From an uncultured Akkermansia sp. (lineage in GTDB: Bacteria; Verrucomicrobiota; Verrucomicrobiia; Verrucomicrobiales; Akkermansiaceae): a DNA stretch of 57,326 nucleotides. Of this stretch, positions 32,384 to 41,083 are shown one piece after another. The notes under the pieces were generated by a model, which saw nothing but the letters and a program-made list of their open reading frames with translations, was not told the origin of the DNA and did not search any database. The stretch covers positions 1 through 57,326 of the forward strand of contig CANQBZ010000010.1 in NCBI GenBank assembly GCA_947589295.1, in the 5' to 3' direction. Position numbers and translations under genes: made by a program. How positions within the stretch are numbered: the stretch's first letter is position 1; each line of letters starts with the position of its first letter.

Positions 32384-33643
32384 CTATTCCATGAGGCGGT
32401 GAAAGCGCGGTAATGTCGGCGCACTGCTCCGCGTGCGCAGCACTACCGGCTGTGTGATTGTATGGCGCAGTGAAGATGTGCGAGCAAGACTGCGCACCAG
32501 CGCACGAAGAAAGGTCTCATCCATTTGTCCACGGTGGACGAGTTCGGCTAGACTGCGATTCTCATCCACCAATGCGCGCAAAGCCGACTCGCGCGCGGTT
32601 GGCAACGTGCCTTTCCCGTCCAATCCGGCACACTTGAACATATTCGCCACCTCACTCATGTACATGTCTCCAAAGGGAGCTAATTCCCCCGCGAAAAGCT
32701 TCTCCGCGCCGCACAGTATATCCTCACGACTCGCAGTGCTGAGTAGCAACAATTCACGATTCCATGCCGCGTCTTGCAATTCAGCGCAGCGCACCCGACC
32801 ATATTTCCCCGGGGATGCCCTCAGCGTGTGCACACGACGCGTGCCCAACGCCGAGCCTGCCAAGACACGTACAAGTTGCGCACGAGGGGCAGCCTCATCC
32901 ACTGCCGCGCCACGATATCTGCCTTGCCGCACAGCCTGCACCACGGCAAAGCGGGCCGCTTCCCACAGCTGGAGCGGACCTGTCATTTCCTGTTCGGGCA
33001 GAGTACTCGCGGAACACGAATCCCATACGGCGTAACCTGCATGAAATAAGGGCAAGCGACAACATACGCCCCCATGAACTGCCACATACGAGGCACCACC
33101 TAGTACACAACCATCTGACCACGAGACAGACCGCAATACGAGTGCAGCGCTGTTGTGCTGACAAAGCGTCTCTGCGCAGGTCAAGTCATTGCGCAGCATA
33201 TCCATGTCCCACGGCTGCACCGGCAAATACACACATATATCTGCTGTGCTGAAGTCGAAACTTGGAGATGCTCCCACGTGTACAGTAAGACGTTTACCCG
33301 ACAAACGGATAGTGTGGCGAGTCTTTAACTGCCGCACCTTGCCGCGGCCAATGAGGTAGGGACTAGGCAAAATTTGTGACTCACCCGGCTTTGCAGCATA
33401 GCTCGCCAGCAACATCGGTACACTCAGCTCATTCGACAGAGCTTGCAGAGCCGCGGATGCTTGCAGAAGAAATGATGTGCGCGTACTAAAACCTCCGAGA
33501 AACGCTCCATCAAGCACCTGCGCCGGGGCTACCAGCAGCTCAGCCCCAGCGTCGATGCATGCCCGCGCGCTTTGAACGGCCGAACGCAGATTCACGGAGA
33601 AATCTGCTGCTGCCACCTCTGTCTGAATAAGGCCTATTCGCAT
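32384..33643 (-). CDS. NadE-like protein with both active sites degenerate
   Basis: This 419-aa protein aligns along its length with glutamine-dependent NAD+ synthetase: a nitrilase-type glutaminase domain (1-205) and a synthetase domain (225-419). The glutaminase Glu (PELALTG in the family) is Ala (VAPAQVLDG, 37-45), and no catalytic Cys motif is seen. The synthetase P-loop SGGIDS is gone: the position reads YRGAAVDEAAPRAQLV (243-258). Yet ELLLLSTASREDI, LAPFGDMYMSEVANMF and the C-terminal SALRALVDENRSLAEL remain. The frame is open over its entire length, so it appears maintained, perhaps as a non-catalytic partner. No clean promoter is seen. Confidence 0.65.
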   Translation of the reverse strand: MRIGLIQTEVAAADFSVNLRSAVQSARACIDAGAELLVAPAQVLDGAFLGGFSTRTSFLLQASAALQALSNELSVPMLLASYAAKPGESQILPSPYLIGRGKVRQLKTRHTIRLSGKRLTVHVGASPSFDFSTADICVYLPVQPWDMDMLRNDLTCAETLCQHNSAALVLRSVSWSDGCVLGGASYVAVHGGVCCRLPLFHAGYAVWDSCSASTLPEQEMTGPLQLWEAARFAVVQAVRQGRYRGAAVDEAAPRAQLVRVLAGSALGTRRVHTLRASPGKYGRVRCAELQDAAWNRELLLLSTASREDILCGAEKLFAGELAPFGDMYMSEVANMFKCAGLDGKGTLPTARESALRALVDENRSLAELVHRGQMDETFLRALVRSLARTSSLRHTITQPVVLRTRSSAPTLPRFHRLME

Positions 33644-34010
33644 AGCTTGGGTTTCAAATACCGCTTTACGACACGGCGGCTAGGAGAGTATAACACACAC
33701 AGCCGCTTGGGGCAAGGCTGCATCAGCACTAACCGAAACGTAATTGCTCGTACCTTTCAATCTCCTTACGCGACATAAATCACAAAGTCGGTGAGGAGAG
33801 TCGCAGCCACCCATCTTCAAGGGAAGTCTGTAAACTTTTCATATTCTCATCGCAGCGCTCTTGATTATCTGTCCTAGGGAATTTGCCTGAGACCCACGGC
33901 GATTTCAATGTGCTAAAATTTTTCTTCGATCGACTTTTCCGCTTGCAATACGCCAAAAAATATGCAATATAGGAGAAACCCGCAGCAATGGGCCGCAAGT
34001 ATCAACTGCC
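33644..34010. other. intergenic region with a possible leader ORF
   Basis: Divergent spacer between the NadE-like gene and gene 34011. TTGCAA at 33943 and TATAGG at 33968 give a weak promoter. AGGAG at 33971 precedes an 8-codon ORF, MGRKYQLP (33988-34014), whose TGA overlaps the ATG of gene 34011 (ATGA), suggesting translational coupling. Nothing else is recognised. Confidence 0.35.
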
Positions 34011-34847
34011 ATGAGCAATCCTCCTGTCCCTCCTCCGCCTTTTCCTCCATCGGCGCCGCAGCCTCCCGTGCCACCACCGGCTCCGGGCGTACCCGGGTCA
34101 TCCGGACGGCCATCATCCGCGCCCATGCCACCTTCTACCCCACGCGCCACCACTATACCGCTGGCGCGTCCGGGCGCACCTGTACCGCCCTCTTCCTCTG
34201 CACCTCGGCCTGCGCTCCAGGCAGCGACTGTACCGCTTGCGCGACCGGGAGCGCCTGTCATGCCTCCTCGTCCTAGCGCGCCCGGCGCACCGCCGAGTAT
34301 GGCGCCTCGCCCGCAGATGTCGGCGCCCGCGGCCACTGTTCCTCTGGCGCGCCCAGGAATCCAGGTGCCGCCATCGCGTCTGCGTCCCGCCAGTGCGCCC
34401 TCAACGCCGGGTTCCCCGGCAGCTGCGGGTCGTGGAACAAGCACTCCCACCATTTCCATGCCTGCGGCAACAGTGCCCCTGAGCAAGCCGGCGGCGCCTG
34501 CTGCACCGTCTGCTGCATCGGCAACGGGAGCTACCAAACCGGCAGGATTCAGCATGCCAACCGGACTTTCTCGCCAGACGGCAGCCAGCAAGGCAGATGA
34601 AGACGAGGAAGAGGAAAGCCGCCCACAGCCCGTCCACCTCGGCATATCCATAGCTGCTGTGCTTGTTGCATTGCTCTTCTGCTATTCTGCTTACAGCTCG
34701 GACCAAACTCCGAACAGAGTTTCAGAATATCTCTTCGGCGAGCCCTCACGGTCGGATGGCAGCGGGGAGGGTGACTATTCCGCAGCGAATGATGAAAACG
34801 ACTCCGAATCTGACTCCGGGGAAGAGGAGGAAGAGGAGGAGGAATAA
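34011..34847 (+). CDS. Pro/Ala-rich repeat protein with one membrane helix and acidic tail
   Basis: This 278-aa protein has a cytoplasmic Pro-rich N-terminal ~200 residues with four copies of a short motif, A-T-V/I-P-L-A-R-P-G-A-P (the last degenerate). One membrane helix follows (ISIAAVLVALLFCYSAY, about 212-228). The C-terminal tail is strongly acidic, ending in about eight Glu. Low-complexity Pro-rich motifs of this kind often serve as docking sites, but no partner is evident. It lies 43 bp upstream of trxA on the same strand. Confidence 0.6.
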   Translation: MSNPPVPPPPFPPSAPQPPVPPPAPGVPGSSGRPSSAPMPPSTPRATTIPLARPGAPVPPSSSAPRPALQAATVPLARPGAPVMPPRPSAPGAPPSMAPRPQMSAPAATVPLARPGIQVPPSRLRPASAPSTPGSPAAAGRGTSTPTISMPAATVPLSKPAAPAAPSAASATGATKPAGFSMPTGLSRQTAASKADEDEEEESRPQPVHLGISIAAVLVALLFCYSAYSSDQTPNRVSEYLFGEPSRSDGSGEGDYSAANDENDSESDSGEEEEEEEE

Positions 34848-34890
34848 ACACTTACTCAACATTTCAACATTCAACACTATCTCTCAATAT

Positions 34891-35208
34891 ATGGCACTTC
34901 AAATTACAGAAAACAACTTTGAGGCAGAGGTCATTCAATCGGACAAGCCCGTGCTGGTGGACTTTTGGGCCACATGGTGCGGACCATGCAAGATGATTTC
35001 ACCTATCGTGGATCAGATAGCTACCGAAATGGCGGGCACTGCCAAAGTGGGCAAGGTGGACGTGGACGGCAATGCTGCATTGGCCAATCGCTTCAACATT
35101 CGCTCCATTCCCACACTGCTCTTCTTCAAGAATGGCGAACTAGTGGATACCATCACTGGAGCTACGTCTAAGGACAATATTTTGGCGCACCTCAAGGCGC
35201 TACTCTGA
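34891..35208 (+). CDS. trxA: thioredoxin
   Basis: A 105-aa classical thioredoxin with active site WCGPCK, upstream VLVDFWATW, conserved cis-Pro in SIPTLLFFKNGE and C-terminal helix. It is a cytoplasmic disulfide reductant. Length and start are typical. A terminator follows 28 bp later. Confidence 0.94.
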   Translation: MALQITENNFEAEVIQSDKPVLVDFWATWCGPCKMISPIVDQIATEMAGTAKVGKVDVDGNAALANRFNIRSIPTLLFFKNGELVDTITGATSKDNILAHLKALL

Positions 35209-35236
35209 AAAAAGCGAGAACCAGAGGTCCCTCCGA

Positions 35237-35268
35237 AAGCCGTCCCTGCAATGGGGACGGCTTTCTTG
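35237..35268 (+). terminator. terminator after trxA
   Basis: AAAGCCGTCCC, TGCAAT loop, GGGGACGGCTTT, then CTTGT; symmetrical A/T flanks allow use in both directions. Confidence 0.7.
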
Positions 35269-35453
35269 TACATACGCCGATTGCAAATCAGTAAAACCAA
35301 GGGCCCGAGCATGGGCTGATCTCTTCCCACTGCACAGCAGGCGACCAGCGCACGCCACAACACTTTGAGTGTTTCCCAACCCGCCGCAGCGCTCTTCTCT
35401 TCCCAATCTTGATCTTGATGCAACAAAAGGCAGATTGAACGTAACGACGGACT

Positions 35454-36527
35454 TTATTTGAGCGAGTACCGGAAGCTGTCCGTTGGTTTCAGCGCTCCAA
35501 TAAATTCCGTGAGCAGATCCACCGTTGCAAGAACATCTCCCAAATCTGCCGTCTCAACGGGACTGTGCATATAGCGCAGAGGCAGGGAAAGGTTGGTGGT
35601 GGGCACTCCGCCGCGAGAGCGGAATATGGAGTCCGTGTTGGTTCCAGTAGTACGACCGGATGTCTCGCGCTGCAGGGGTATCTTTTTCTGCTTGGCAATT
35701 TTCTCTAACCGCTCGTTGATGGAGGGATGGCACGCAGGGCCAATGCACAAACAAGGACCCAAACCGAGCTTCACCTCACCGTAGCGGGCAGCAGAAAGTC
35801 CTGGTGTGTCAGTAGCGTGCGTGACATCCAGGCAGACGGCAGCATCCGGGTTGATGCGGTAGGTCAGCATCTCCGCTCCGATGCATCCCACCTCTTCCTG
35901 CACGCTGTTGGCAAAAACGACATTCCACGCGGGGGAGATTTTGCGTTCATGCAGCTTTCGAGCTGTCTCCGCAGTGATAAAGCCGCACAGACGGTCATCC
36001 AGCGCACGGCAAACAAGACGTTTATTCATCATCAGCGGGCCGTCCACATACACAGCGCGGTCCCCCACGCGCAAGCCTAATTCCTCGACCTCCTTACGGC
36101 TCGAACAACCCAGGTCCACGTAAAGCTCCCACAGTTTAGGCGCTTTATCCTGGTCATCTCGAATATGAATAGCGGTATTGCCTATGACGCCTATCACTTC
36201 GCCTTTCGCCCCGAAAAAACGCAAGCGACGACCGCGGGCAATCGCCACATCTGTGCCACCGAGACGCTCCACGTACGCAAAGCCATCGTCGGTGATGTAA
36301 CGAATGGAGAAACCAATTTCGTCCGCATGAGCATCCAGCATAAGGGTTGGAGCATTTTTCCGCTTACTTCGCAGAGTGGCCCATGTGGAGCCATAGGCAT
36401 CGCACTCTTGTTCATCGGTGTATGGGGCAATGTATTGAGCCCAAATTCTCTGCCCTCGCATCTCCATACCCGTCGGAGACGGAGTCTCAAGCAGCGTATG
36501 CAAAAACTCAATAGATGTATCTTTCAT
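35454..36527 (-). CDS. M42-family metallo-aminopeptidase
   Basis: This 357-aa peptidase belongs to clan MH, family M42 (glutamyl/deblocking aminopeptidases or endoglucanase-like M42). Metal-site motifs: LDAHADEIGF (His and Asp), RALDDRLCG (bridging Asp), NSVQEEVGCIGAE (catalytic Glu-Glu), CLDVTHATD and YMHSPVE (final His). Start 36527 (MKDTSIEF) gives the standard family length; the in-frame ATG at 36554 would overlap purD. It follows purD by 19 bp and is likely co-transcribed. Confidence 0.88.
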   Translation of the reverse strand: MKDTSIEFLHTLLETPSPTGMEMRGQRIWAQYIAPYTDEQECDAYGSTWATLRSKRKNAPTLMLDAHADEIGFSIRYITDDGFAYVERLGGTDVAIARGRRLRFFGAKGEVIGVIGNTAIHIRDDQDKAPKLWELYVDLGCSSRKEVEELGLRVGDRAVYVDGPLMMNKRLVCRALDDRLCGFITAETARKLHERKISPAWNVVFANSVQEEVGCIGAEMLTYRINPDAAVCLDVTHATDTPGLSAARYGEVKLGLGPCLCIGPACHPSINERLEKIAKQKKIPLQRETSGRTTGTNTDSIFRSRGGVPTTNLSLPLRYMHSPVETADLGDVLATVDLLTEFIGALKPTDSFRYSLK

Positions 36528-36546
36528 GGTTGTATGTTGTAAAAAA

Positions 36547-37791
36547 TCAGACATTGCGATAAGCGATATCGCTGCGGCGTTGGCAGCCAAAGAAGTCAAT
36601 CTTCGCCGCTTCGGCATGGGCTGTTTCGCGGGCCTGTTCCAGAGTATCACCTGTCGCGATGACAGCCAACACGCGGCCACCGGCGGTTTCCCACCCGCCA
36701 TCTGAGCAACGAGTGCCGCAATGGAACACGCGCGCCGCGCAATTCTCAAGACCGCTAATCATATCCCCGCTGTGAGATGAGGCCGGGTAACCCGCCGATG
36801 CAAGAATGCAGCACACACTCCATCCATCGCTGAAACTGATGAGCTCAGGTTTGAAATCCCCCCGAGCCCCGGCCATACAAAAGCTTGCCAGATCGCCCCT
36901 TAGTAAAGGCATCACGGCCTCGCATTCCGGGTCGCCAAAACGGCAGTTGTATTCAATCACCTTAGGCCCGTCCGGCGTCAGCATCAGGCCAAAGTACAAA
37001 AAGCCCCGGTAAGGCAAGCCATCCGCTTGCAATCCCGCCACGGTAGGCGCCACAATGGTCTGCTCAATGGTTCTCAGCGTGTCGTCATCCACCAACCTGC
37101 GAGAAGCCACAGCTCCCATGCCACCCGTATTCGGCCCTTCGTCACCATCCTTTAAGCGCTTGTAATCCCGTGCCGGACACAGCACGAGGTATTTGTCATC
37201 GCATACGGCGGCGAAGATGGAGATTTCCGGACCGGTCAGGTATTCCTCCACCAGGAGACGACCTTCGCCAAAGCGCTGCTGTTCGAACACTTCATCCAGA
37301 AAAGCCTCCGCGGACTTTTCATCCGGACACACTGCCACACCTTTGCCTGCCGCCAGTCCATCAAACTTGAGCACGGTCGGATAATGCCCGCCAATAGCCT
37401 CCCGCGCCTCACGGGCATCTTTTACGACCAGAGCCTTGCCGGTTGGTATACCATGCCTCATCAAAAACTTTTTTGCAAACTCCTTGGAGGCTTCGAGCTG
37501 GGCGCTTTCCTTAGGCGGCCCCCAGCATGGAATCCCCACCTGAGCGCAACGGTTTGCCAGTCCCTCACCTTTCACCAAATAGCTCTCCTCTCCAGCCACG
37601 CAGAGATCAATTCCTTCCCTCATCATGGCGGCCATCAAACTATCCAACCCATCTGCCACCAGCGGCGTTGCCGTCCGAAATATGGCATCGCTGCCAGGGA
37701 AAGAGAAAAGCTGAGGTTTACAGGGCGAGGCTGCCAGAGTTTCCACCAAAGCCTGCTCTCGTCCACCTTTTCCAATGACGGCGATCTTCAT
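36547..37791 (-). CDS. purD: phosphoribosylamine-glycine ligase
   Basis: This 414-aa ATP-grasp enzyme joins glycine to phosphoribosylamine, the second step of purine synthesis. Signatures: MKIAVIGKGGREQAL, VLKFDGLAAGKGV, LLVEEYLTGPEISI, the PurD motif RDYKRLKDGDEGPNTGGMGA, and VIEYNCRFGDPE. The start is set at 37791 and not at the ATG 12 bp upstream, because that one lies inside the -10 hexamer. First gene of a unit with the M42 peptidase. Confidence 0.93.
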   Translation of the reverse strand: MKIAVIGKGGREQALVETLAASPCKPQLFSFPGSDAIFRTATPLVADGLDSLMAAMMREGIDLCVAGEESYLVKGEGLANRCAQVGIPCWGPPKESAQLEASKEFAKKFLMRHGIPTGKALVVKDAREAREAIGGHYPTVLKFDGLAAGKGVAVCPDEKSAEAFLDEVFEQQRFGEGRLLVEEYLTGPEISIFAAVCDDKYLVLCPARDYKRLKDGDEGPNTGGMGAVASRRLVDDDTLRTIEQTIVAPTVAGLQADGLPYRGFLYFGLMLTPDGPKVIEYNCRFGDPECEAVMPLLRGDLASFCMAGARGDFKPELISFSDGWSVCCILASAGYPASSHSGDMISGLENCAARVFHCGTRCSDGGWETAGGRVLAVIATGDTLEQARETAHAEAAKIDFFGCQRRSDIAYRNV

Positions 37792-37801
37792 AGCGCCCCT
37801 C

Positions 37802-37830
37802 ATGGTACCAAACTGACCTCAAATTGTCAA
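37802..37830 (-). promoter_or_regulatory. promoter of purD
   Basis: TTGACA, 17 bp, TACCAT with TGG before it (extended -10) on the minus strand. ATG 37791 lies 11 nt past the -10. Confidence 0.65.
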
Positions 37831-37955
37831 TATGTGCGAATCAGCGATGGCAGAATATCTCCCCGCAAAAGACGACAAGGCGTATTCGACAGGCAGCCTG
37901 GCCTTTTGTGAGATCAAGCACACAAATGATCCTTGTTTTTGCAATTTCCCGGCAT

Positions 37956-37991
37956 GAAAAAGGCCGACAACGCGAGGTTGCGCTGTCGGCC
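37956..37991 (-). terminator. terminator of the rpsM-rpsK-rpsD operon
   Basis: GGCCGACAGCGCAACC / GGTTGCG-like stem closing with TTGTCGGCC, then TTTTTC on the minus strand. Confidence 0.75.
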
Positions 37992-38013
37992 GAAGCGTTT
38001 GAATTGTAATGAA

Positions 38014-38625
38014 TCAGCGGGAGTAGAACTCCACGATAAGCTGCACATTCACCATAGGAGCAATTTCCTCCACCGTGGGAACGCGCAACACCTTGCCGGT
38101 GAGCTTAGAGGTATCAGACTCAATCCAATCGGGAGTGGTAGCATCCGTATTGAGCTCCACAAACCGATTAGCAAGAGCTTGGGAATGCACCTTGGCAGCC
38201 ACACTCACGACATCTCCCGGCTTACAGTGGTAGGAGGGGATGTTCACCTTGCGCCCATTTACGCACACGTGGCCGTGGTTCACCATTTGACGGGCGGCAG
38301 CGCGAGTATTGGCAAAATTGAGGCGGTACACCACATTGTCCAGACGCTGCTCAAGCAACTGGAGGAGGATGTCGCCCATCACGCCACGGCGACGAGAAGC
38401 CTCGTGGTAGTAGCGGCGGAATTGCCCTTCCAGTACGCCGTATGTGTAGCGCAATTTCTGCTTTTCGGCCAACATGGTGCCGTAGTCAGACTTCTTTTTG
38501 CGGCCAGCGCGCGCGCCGTGCTGTCCCGGTGGGAAGGGGCGGCGAGCAAATGCCTTGCTGTTGCCGAAAAGATCGACACCGTAGCGGCGGCTGATCTTGG
38601 CGGTAGGTCCTGTATAACGTGCCAT
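38014..38625 (-). CDS. rpsD: 30S ribosomal protein uS4
   Basis: 203 aa, standard length. Begins MARYTGPTAKISRRYG and contains the S4 RNA-binding domain (QRLDNVVYRLNFANTRAAAR, HGHVCVNGRKVNIPSY). S4 nucleates 16S rRNA assembly and often autoregulates the alpha operon. No zinc cysteines are present (C-minus type). Last gene of the operon: a terminator follows directly, with no rpoA or rplQ. Confidence 0.96.
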   Translation of the reverse strand: MARYTGPTAKISRRYGVDLFGNSKAFARRPFPPGQHGARAGRKKKSDYGTMLAEKQKLRYTYGVLEGQFRRYYHEASRRRGVMGDILLQLLEQRLDNVVYRLNFANTRAAARQMVNHGHVCVNGRKVNIPSYHCKPGDVVSVAAKVHSQALANRFVELNTDATTPDWIESDTSKLTGKVLRVPTVEEIAPMVNVQLIVEFYSR

Positions 38626-38661
38626 AAGATTAATGCAATATTCAGGGTTGTAAATCGATCA

Positions 38662-39213
38662 TTATGCGCGACGAGCCTTCGGCGGGCGGCATCCATTATG
38701 CGGAATTGGGGTGACATCCGAGATGGTGGTAATCTCCAAACCGATGGTCTGGACAGCACGAACGGCCGACTCACGGCCGGAACCGGGTCCCTTCACGCGC
38801 ACCTCTACCTCCTTGAGCCCATGGCCCATCGCCTGACGGCAGGCATCTTGGCAAACCACCTGGCCGGCGTATGCGGTACTCTTGCGGCTGCCCTTAAAGT
38901 TGAGCTTGCCGGCGGAGGACCAACCGATGACATTGCCCTTCAAGTCGGTCACGCTTACGACGGTGTTGTTGAAAGTGGAAGAAATGTGCACAATGCCCGT
39001 GGTCACATTCTTGCTCCCCTTCGCCTTGAGGATTTTTACCTTGTCCTCATCGTCGGCTAAACCAAGTTCAGCGAAAATGTCGCGGCGCTGCTCCTGCTTG
39101 CGCGGCGAAGCTTCTTGCGAGGCAACCTCAGCAGCGGGTGCTGCAGGCTGCTCGGCTGCGGCAGTCTCACTCACCGCCTGCTCCTTTGTCTCTTCAATTT
39201 TTTCTTCAGCCAT
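38662..39213 (-). CDS. rpsK: 30S ribosomal protein uS11 with long N-terminal extension
   Basis: 183 aa; the conserved uS11 body starts near residue 58 ([20 protein letters not shown]) and ends [11 protein letters not shown]. Residues 1-57 are an acidic, Glu/Ala-rich, probably disordered extension ([19 protein letters not shown]). Typical bacterial uS11 is ~129 aa. S11 shapes the 30S platform near the mRNA exit. A later start would require skipping a clear ATG; no internal ATG stands at the usual place, so the extension seems real. Confidence 0.93.
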   Translation of the reverse strand: MAEEKIEETKEQAVSETAAAEQPAAPAAEVASQEASPRKQEQRRDIFAELGLADDEDKVKILKAKGSKNVTTGIVHISSTFNNTVVSVTDLKGNVIGWSSAGKLNFKGSRKSTAYAGQVVCQDACRQAMGHGLKEVEVRVKGPGSGRESAVRAVQTIGLEITTISDVTPIPHNGCRPPKARRA

Positions 39214-39242
39214 AATCGGAAATTAATTTAGAGATTAACTCA

Positions 39243-39614
39243 TCAGGCCTTCTTGGCTCCCACTGTCTTCTTGCGTCCCTTGCGTGTGCGAGCATTCGTG
39301 CGGGTGCGCTGTCCGCGCACCGGCAGACCCTTGCGGTGGCGGATGCCCCGCAAACAGTTGATGCTCGTGAGTCGCTTGAGCGCCATCTGTTTCTCGCGGC
39401 GCAGGTCGCCCTCAATGAGGATGTTATTGCTACTGATTGCCTGCACAATCTTTGTAAGCTGCGCATCCGTCAGCGTCCCCGTCCGTAAATCCGGGGAAAC
39501 GCCGGCCTGCTCCAGCACCTTCTTCGCCGTGGAGGGCCCTATGCCGTATATGTAGCACAGGGAGGCTTCCACGCGCTTCTCGTTAGGTATCTCTATACCA
39601 AAAAGTCGAGCCAT
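39243..39614 (-). CDS. rpsM: 30S ribosomal protein uS13
   Basis: 123 aa, normal length. It starts [14 protein letters not shown], has the H2TH-like [14 protein letters not shown] segment and the C-terminal [20 protein letters not shown] basic tail that contacts 16S rRNA and S19. Start 39614 is the standard one; the frame stays open upstream without meaning. First gene of the operon with rpsK (29-bp gap) and rpsD (36-bp gap). Confidence 0.95.
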   Translation of the reverse strand: MARLFGIEIPNEKRVEASLCYIYGIGPSTAKKVLEQAGVSPDLRTGTLTDAQLTKIVQAISSNNILIEGDLRREKQMALKRLTSINCLRGIRHRKGLPVRGQRTRTNARTRKGRKKTVGAKKA

Positions 39615-39676
39615 ATGTTTCTTTGCTTGGTTTTTTTGGGCGCTTCTCCCCTGTCCCGGGGACTCGCTGCCCGCTG

Positions 39677-39704
39677 AATATACTCCTTTTCTCCCCCATT
39701 GCAA
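39677..39704 (-). promoter_or_regulatory. promoter and structured leader of rpsM operon
   Basis: TTGCAA, 16 bp, TATATT on the minus strand. The ~55-nt leader contains a GGGC...TCCCC GGGACA GGGGA...GCCC stem (about 39630-39670) that could serve as a translational operator. Confidence 0.5.
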
Positions 39705-39820
39705 GCCCTTTTTCTCAATTTTTGCAACTTTGGATAATTTTGGGAATTCGTGCTTGACCAAACATTACTATATGGCACGAAGGAGGGGTGACTTAAGGTA
39801 GGGGGCCCCGCAAATCTGGT

Positions 39821-39849
39821 TTGACAAGGCAACTGCCGCCGCATACAAT
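39821..39849 (+). promoter_or_regulatory. promoter of gene 39859
   Basis: TTGACA, 17 bp, TACAAT. ATG 39859 is 10 nt past the -10. Confidence 0.65.
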
Positions 39850-39858
39850 CCTTGAGGT

Positions 39859-41070
39859 ATGGCACAGAAGAAAACTTATCCCACGGCTTTTCAGCGGGCC
39901 GCATGTTGGAATGCTCTCACGTGGGCATGCGTCGCGTTCCTGACTGTGTTAGCCTGCGGGCTTTTATACGGTTTCGTGACAGCGTTTGTCGCGTTGGAAC
40001 CGGTGCTGCTTCCCGTCATTATCGCCGGTGTGCTGGGATATTTGCTCAACCCATGCGTGGACTGGGTGCAACAGCATCTTCATCGGCAACGGGCCGTCTC
40101 CGTGCTATTGGTGATGTGCGGAGCCGCTCTGCTAGTGGGAGGGATTGGCGCTATCATTGTTCCCCCATTGGTCAGTCAGACCAAGCAGCTCATCATGGAT
40201 CGCGATACGATACTGCCCAAGGCCGTAGCTACCGGTGAGCAATTTTTGAACGACAATTCTATCGCTCAATTCGCAGTCGATTCGTTCTACGAACGCGTGG
40301 CGGAGCAAGTCGAACAGGATTCGGCGGCAACGACCACCCCGGTACCGGCAAGCTACAAAGACAAGTTGCTCCGCACATTGGATTATCACTCCAAAGACCT
40401 TACGAATATTGCTTTCAAGTGGCTCACGGCAGGCACGCGCGCCCTGTATGGTTCCGTGGGGCTGCTGGTGGGATTGGTTCTCATTCCAGTATTCCTCTTT
40501 TACTTTCTCCTGCAGAGTGAGGCTATCCGCAAAAAGTGGCACATCGTCCTGCCGATCCGTGCTTCGAACTTTCGAGATGAAGTGGTGAAAACCCTCAGTC
40601 AAATCAACGATTATATCGTCTCCTTTGTACGCGGGCAAATGCTGGTGAGCCTCATTGATGGCTTTCTGCTAGGCTGCGCGCTCATGATAATGGGACTACC
40701 CTATGCGGTGACTATCGGCGTTGCGGCTGCTCTTCTGGGCATCATTCCCTACATCGGCATGATTGCCACAAGCATCCCTGCCCTCCTGCTCGCATGGGTT
40801 ACCTGGCACAGTGTGGGGCAGGTAGCGGTGGTGCTCATCATTTTTCTGGGCGTGAGCCAGTTGGATGGTTGGATTCTCCAGCCGAAAATCCTCGGCAAGC
40901 GCCTGCACATGCACGATCTCACGATCATGTTCTCGGTACTGTTTTGGGGTAGCATACTTGGTGGGATTGTGGGCGCCTTGCTGGCAGTGCCGCTCACAGC
41001 TTCGCTGAAGGTGCTGTTCATACGCTACGTGTGGCCCACGCTGCATCGCGAAGACCTTCCCTCTGAATAA
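39859..41070 (+). CDS. AI-2E family transporter
   Basis: This 403-aa inner-membrane protein has about eight hydrophobic segments in the AI-2E (PerM/TqsA) arrangement: two near the N-terminus, a large soluble loop (about 110-200), then a cluster. The family motifs LIPVFLFYFLL, ALLGIIPYIG, GVSQLDGWILQPKILGKRL and GALLAVPLTASLKVL are present. Members export varied substrates including AI-2, or exchange Na+/H+; the substrate cannot be told here. The NAD(P)HX repair gene follows after 13 bp. Confidence 0.88.
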   Translation: MAQKKTYPTAFQRAACWNALTWACVAFLTVLACGLLYGFVTAFVALEPVLLPVIIAGVLGYLLNPCVDWVQQHLHRQRAVSVLLVMCGAALLVGGIGAIIVPPLVSQTKQLIMDRDTILPKAVATGEQFLNDNSIAQFAVDSFYERVAEQVEQDSAATTTPVPASYKDKLLRTLDYHSKDLTNIAFKWLTAGTRALYGSVGLLVGLVLIPVFLFYFLLQSEAIRKKWHIVLPIRASNFRDEVVKTLSQINDYIVSFVRGQMLVSLIDGFLLGCALMIMGLPYAVTIGVAAALLGIIPYIGMIATSIPALLLAWVTWHSVGQVAVVLIIFLGVSQLDGWILQPKILGKRLHMHDLTIMFSVLFWGSILGGIVGALLAVPLTASLKVLFIRYVWPTLHREDLPSE

Positions 41071-41083
41071 CCGAATTCTCACC

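Noticed and set aside
35269..35453. Possible small gene between trxA and the M42 peptidase gene.
   Set aside because: No frame with start, promoter and reasonable composition; I see nothing in it beyond the trxA terminator at its left edge.
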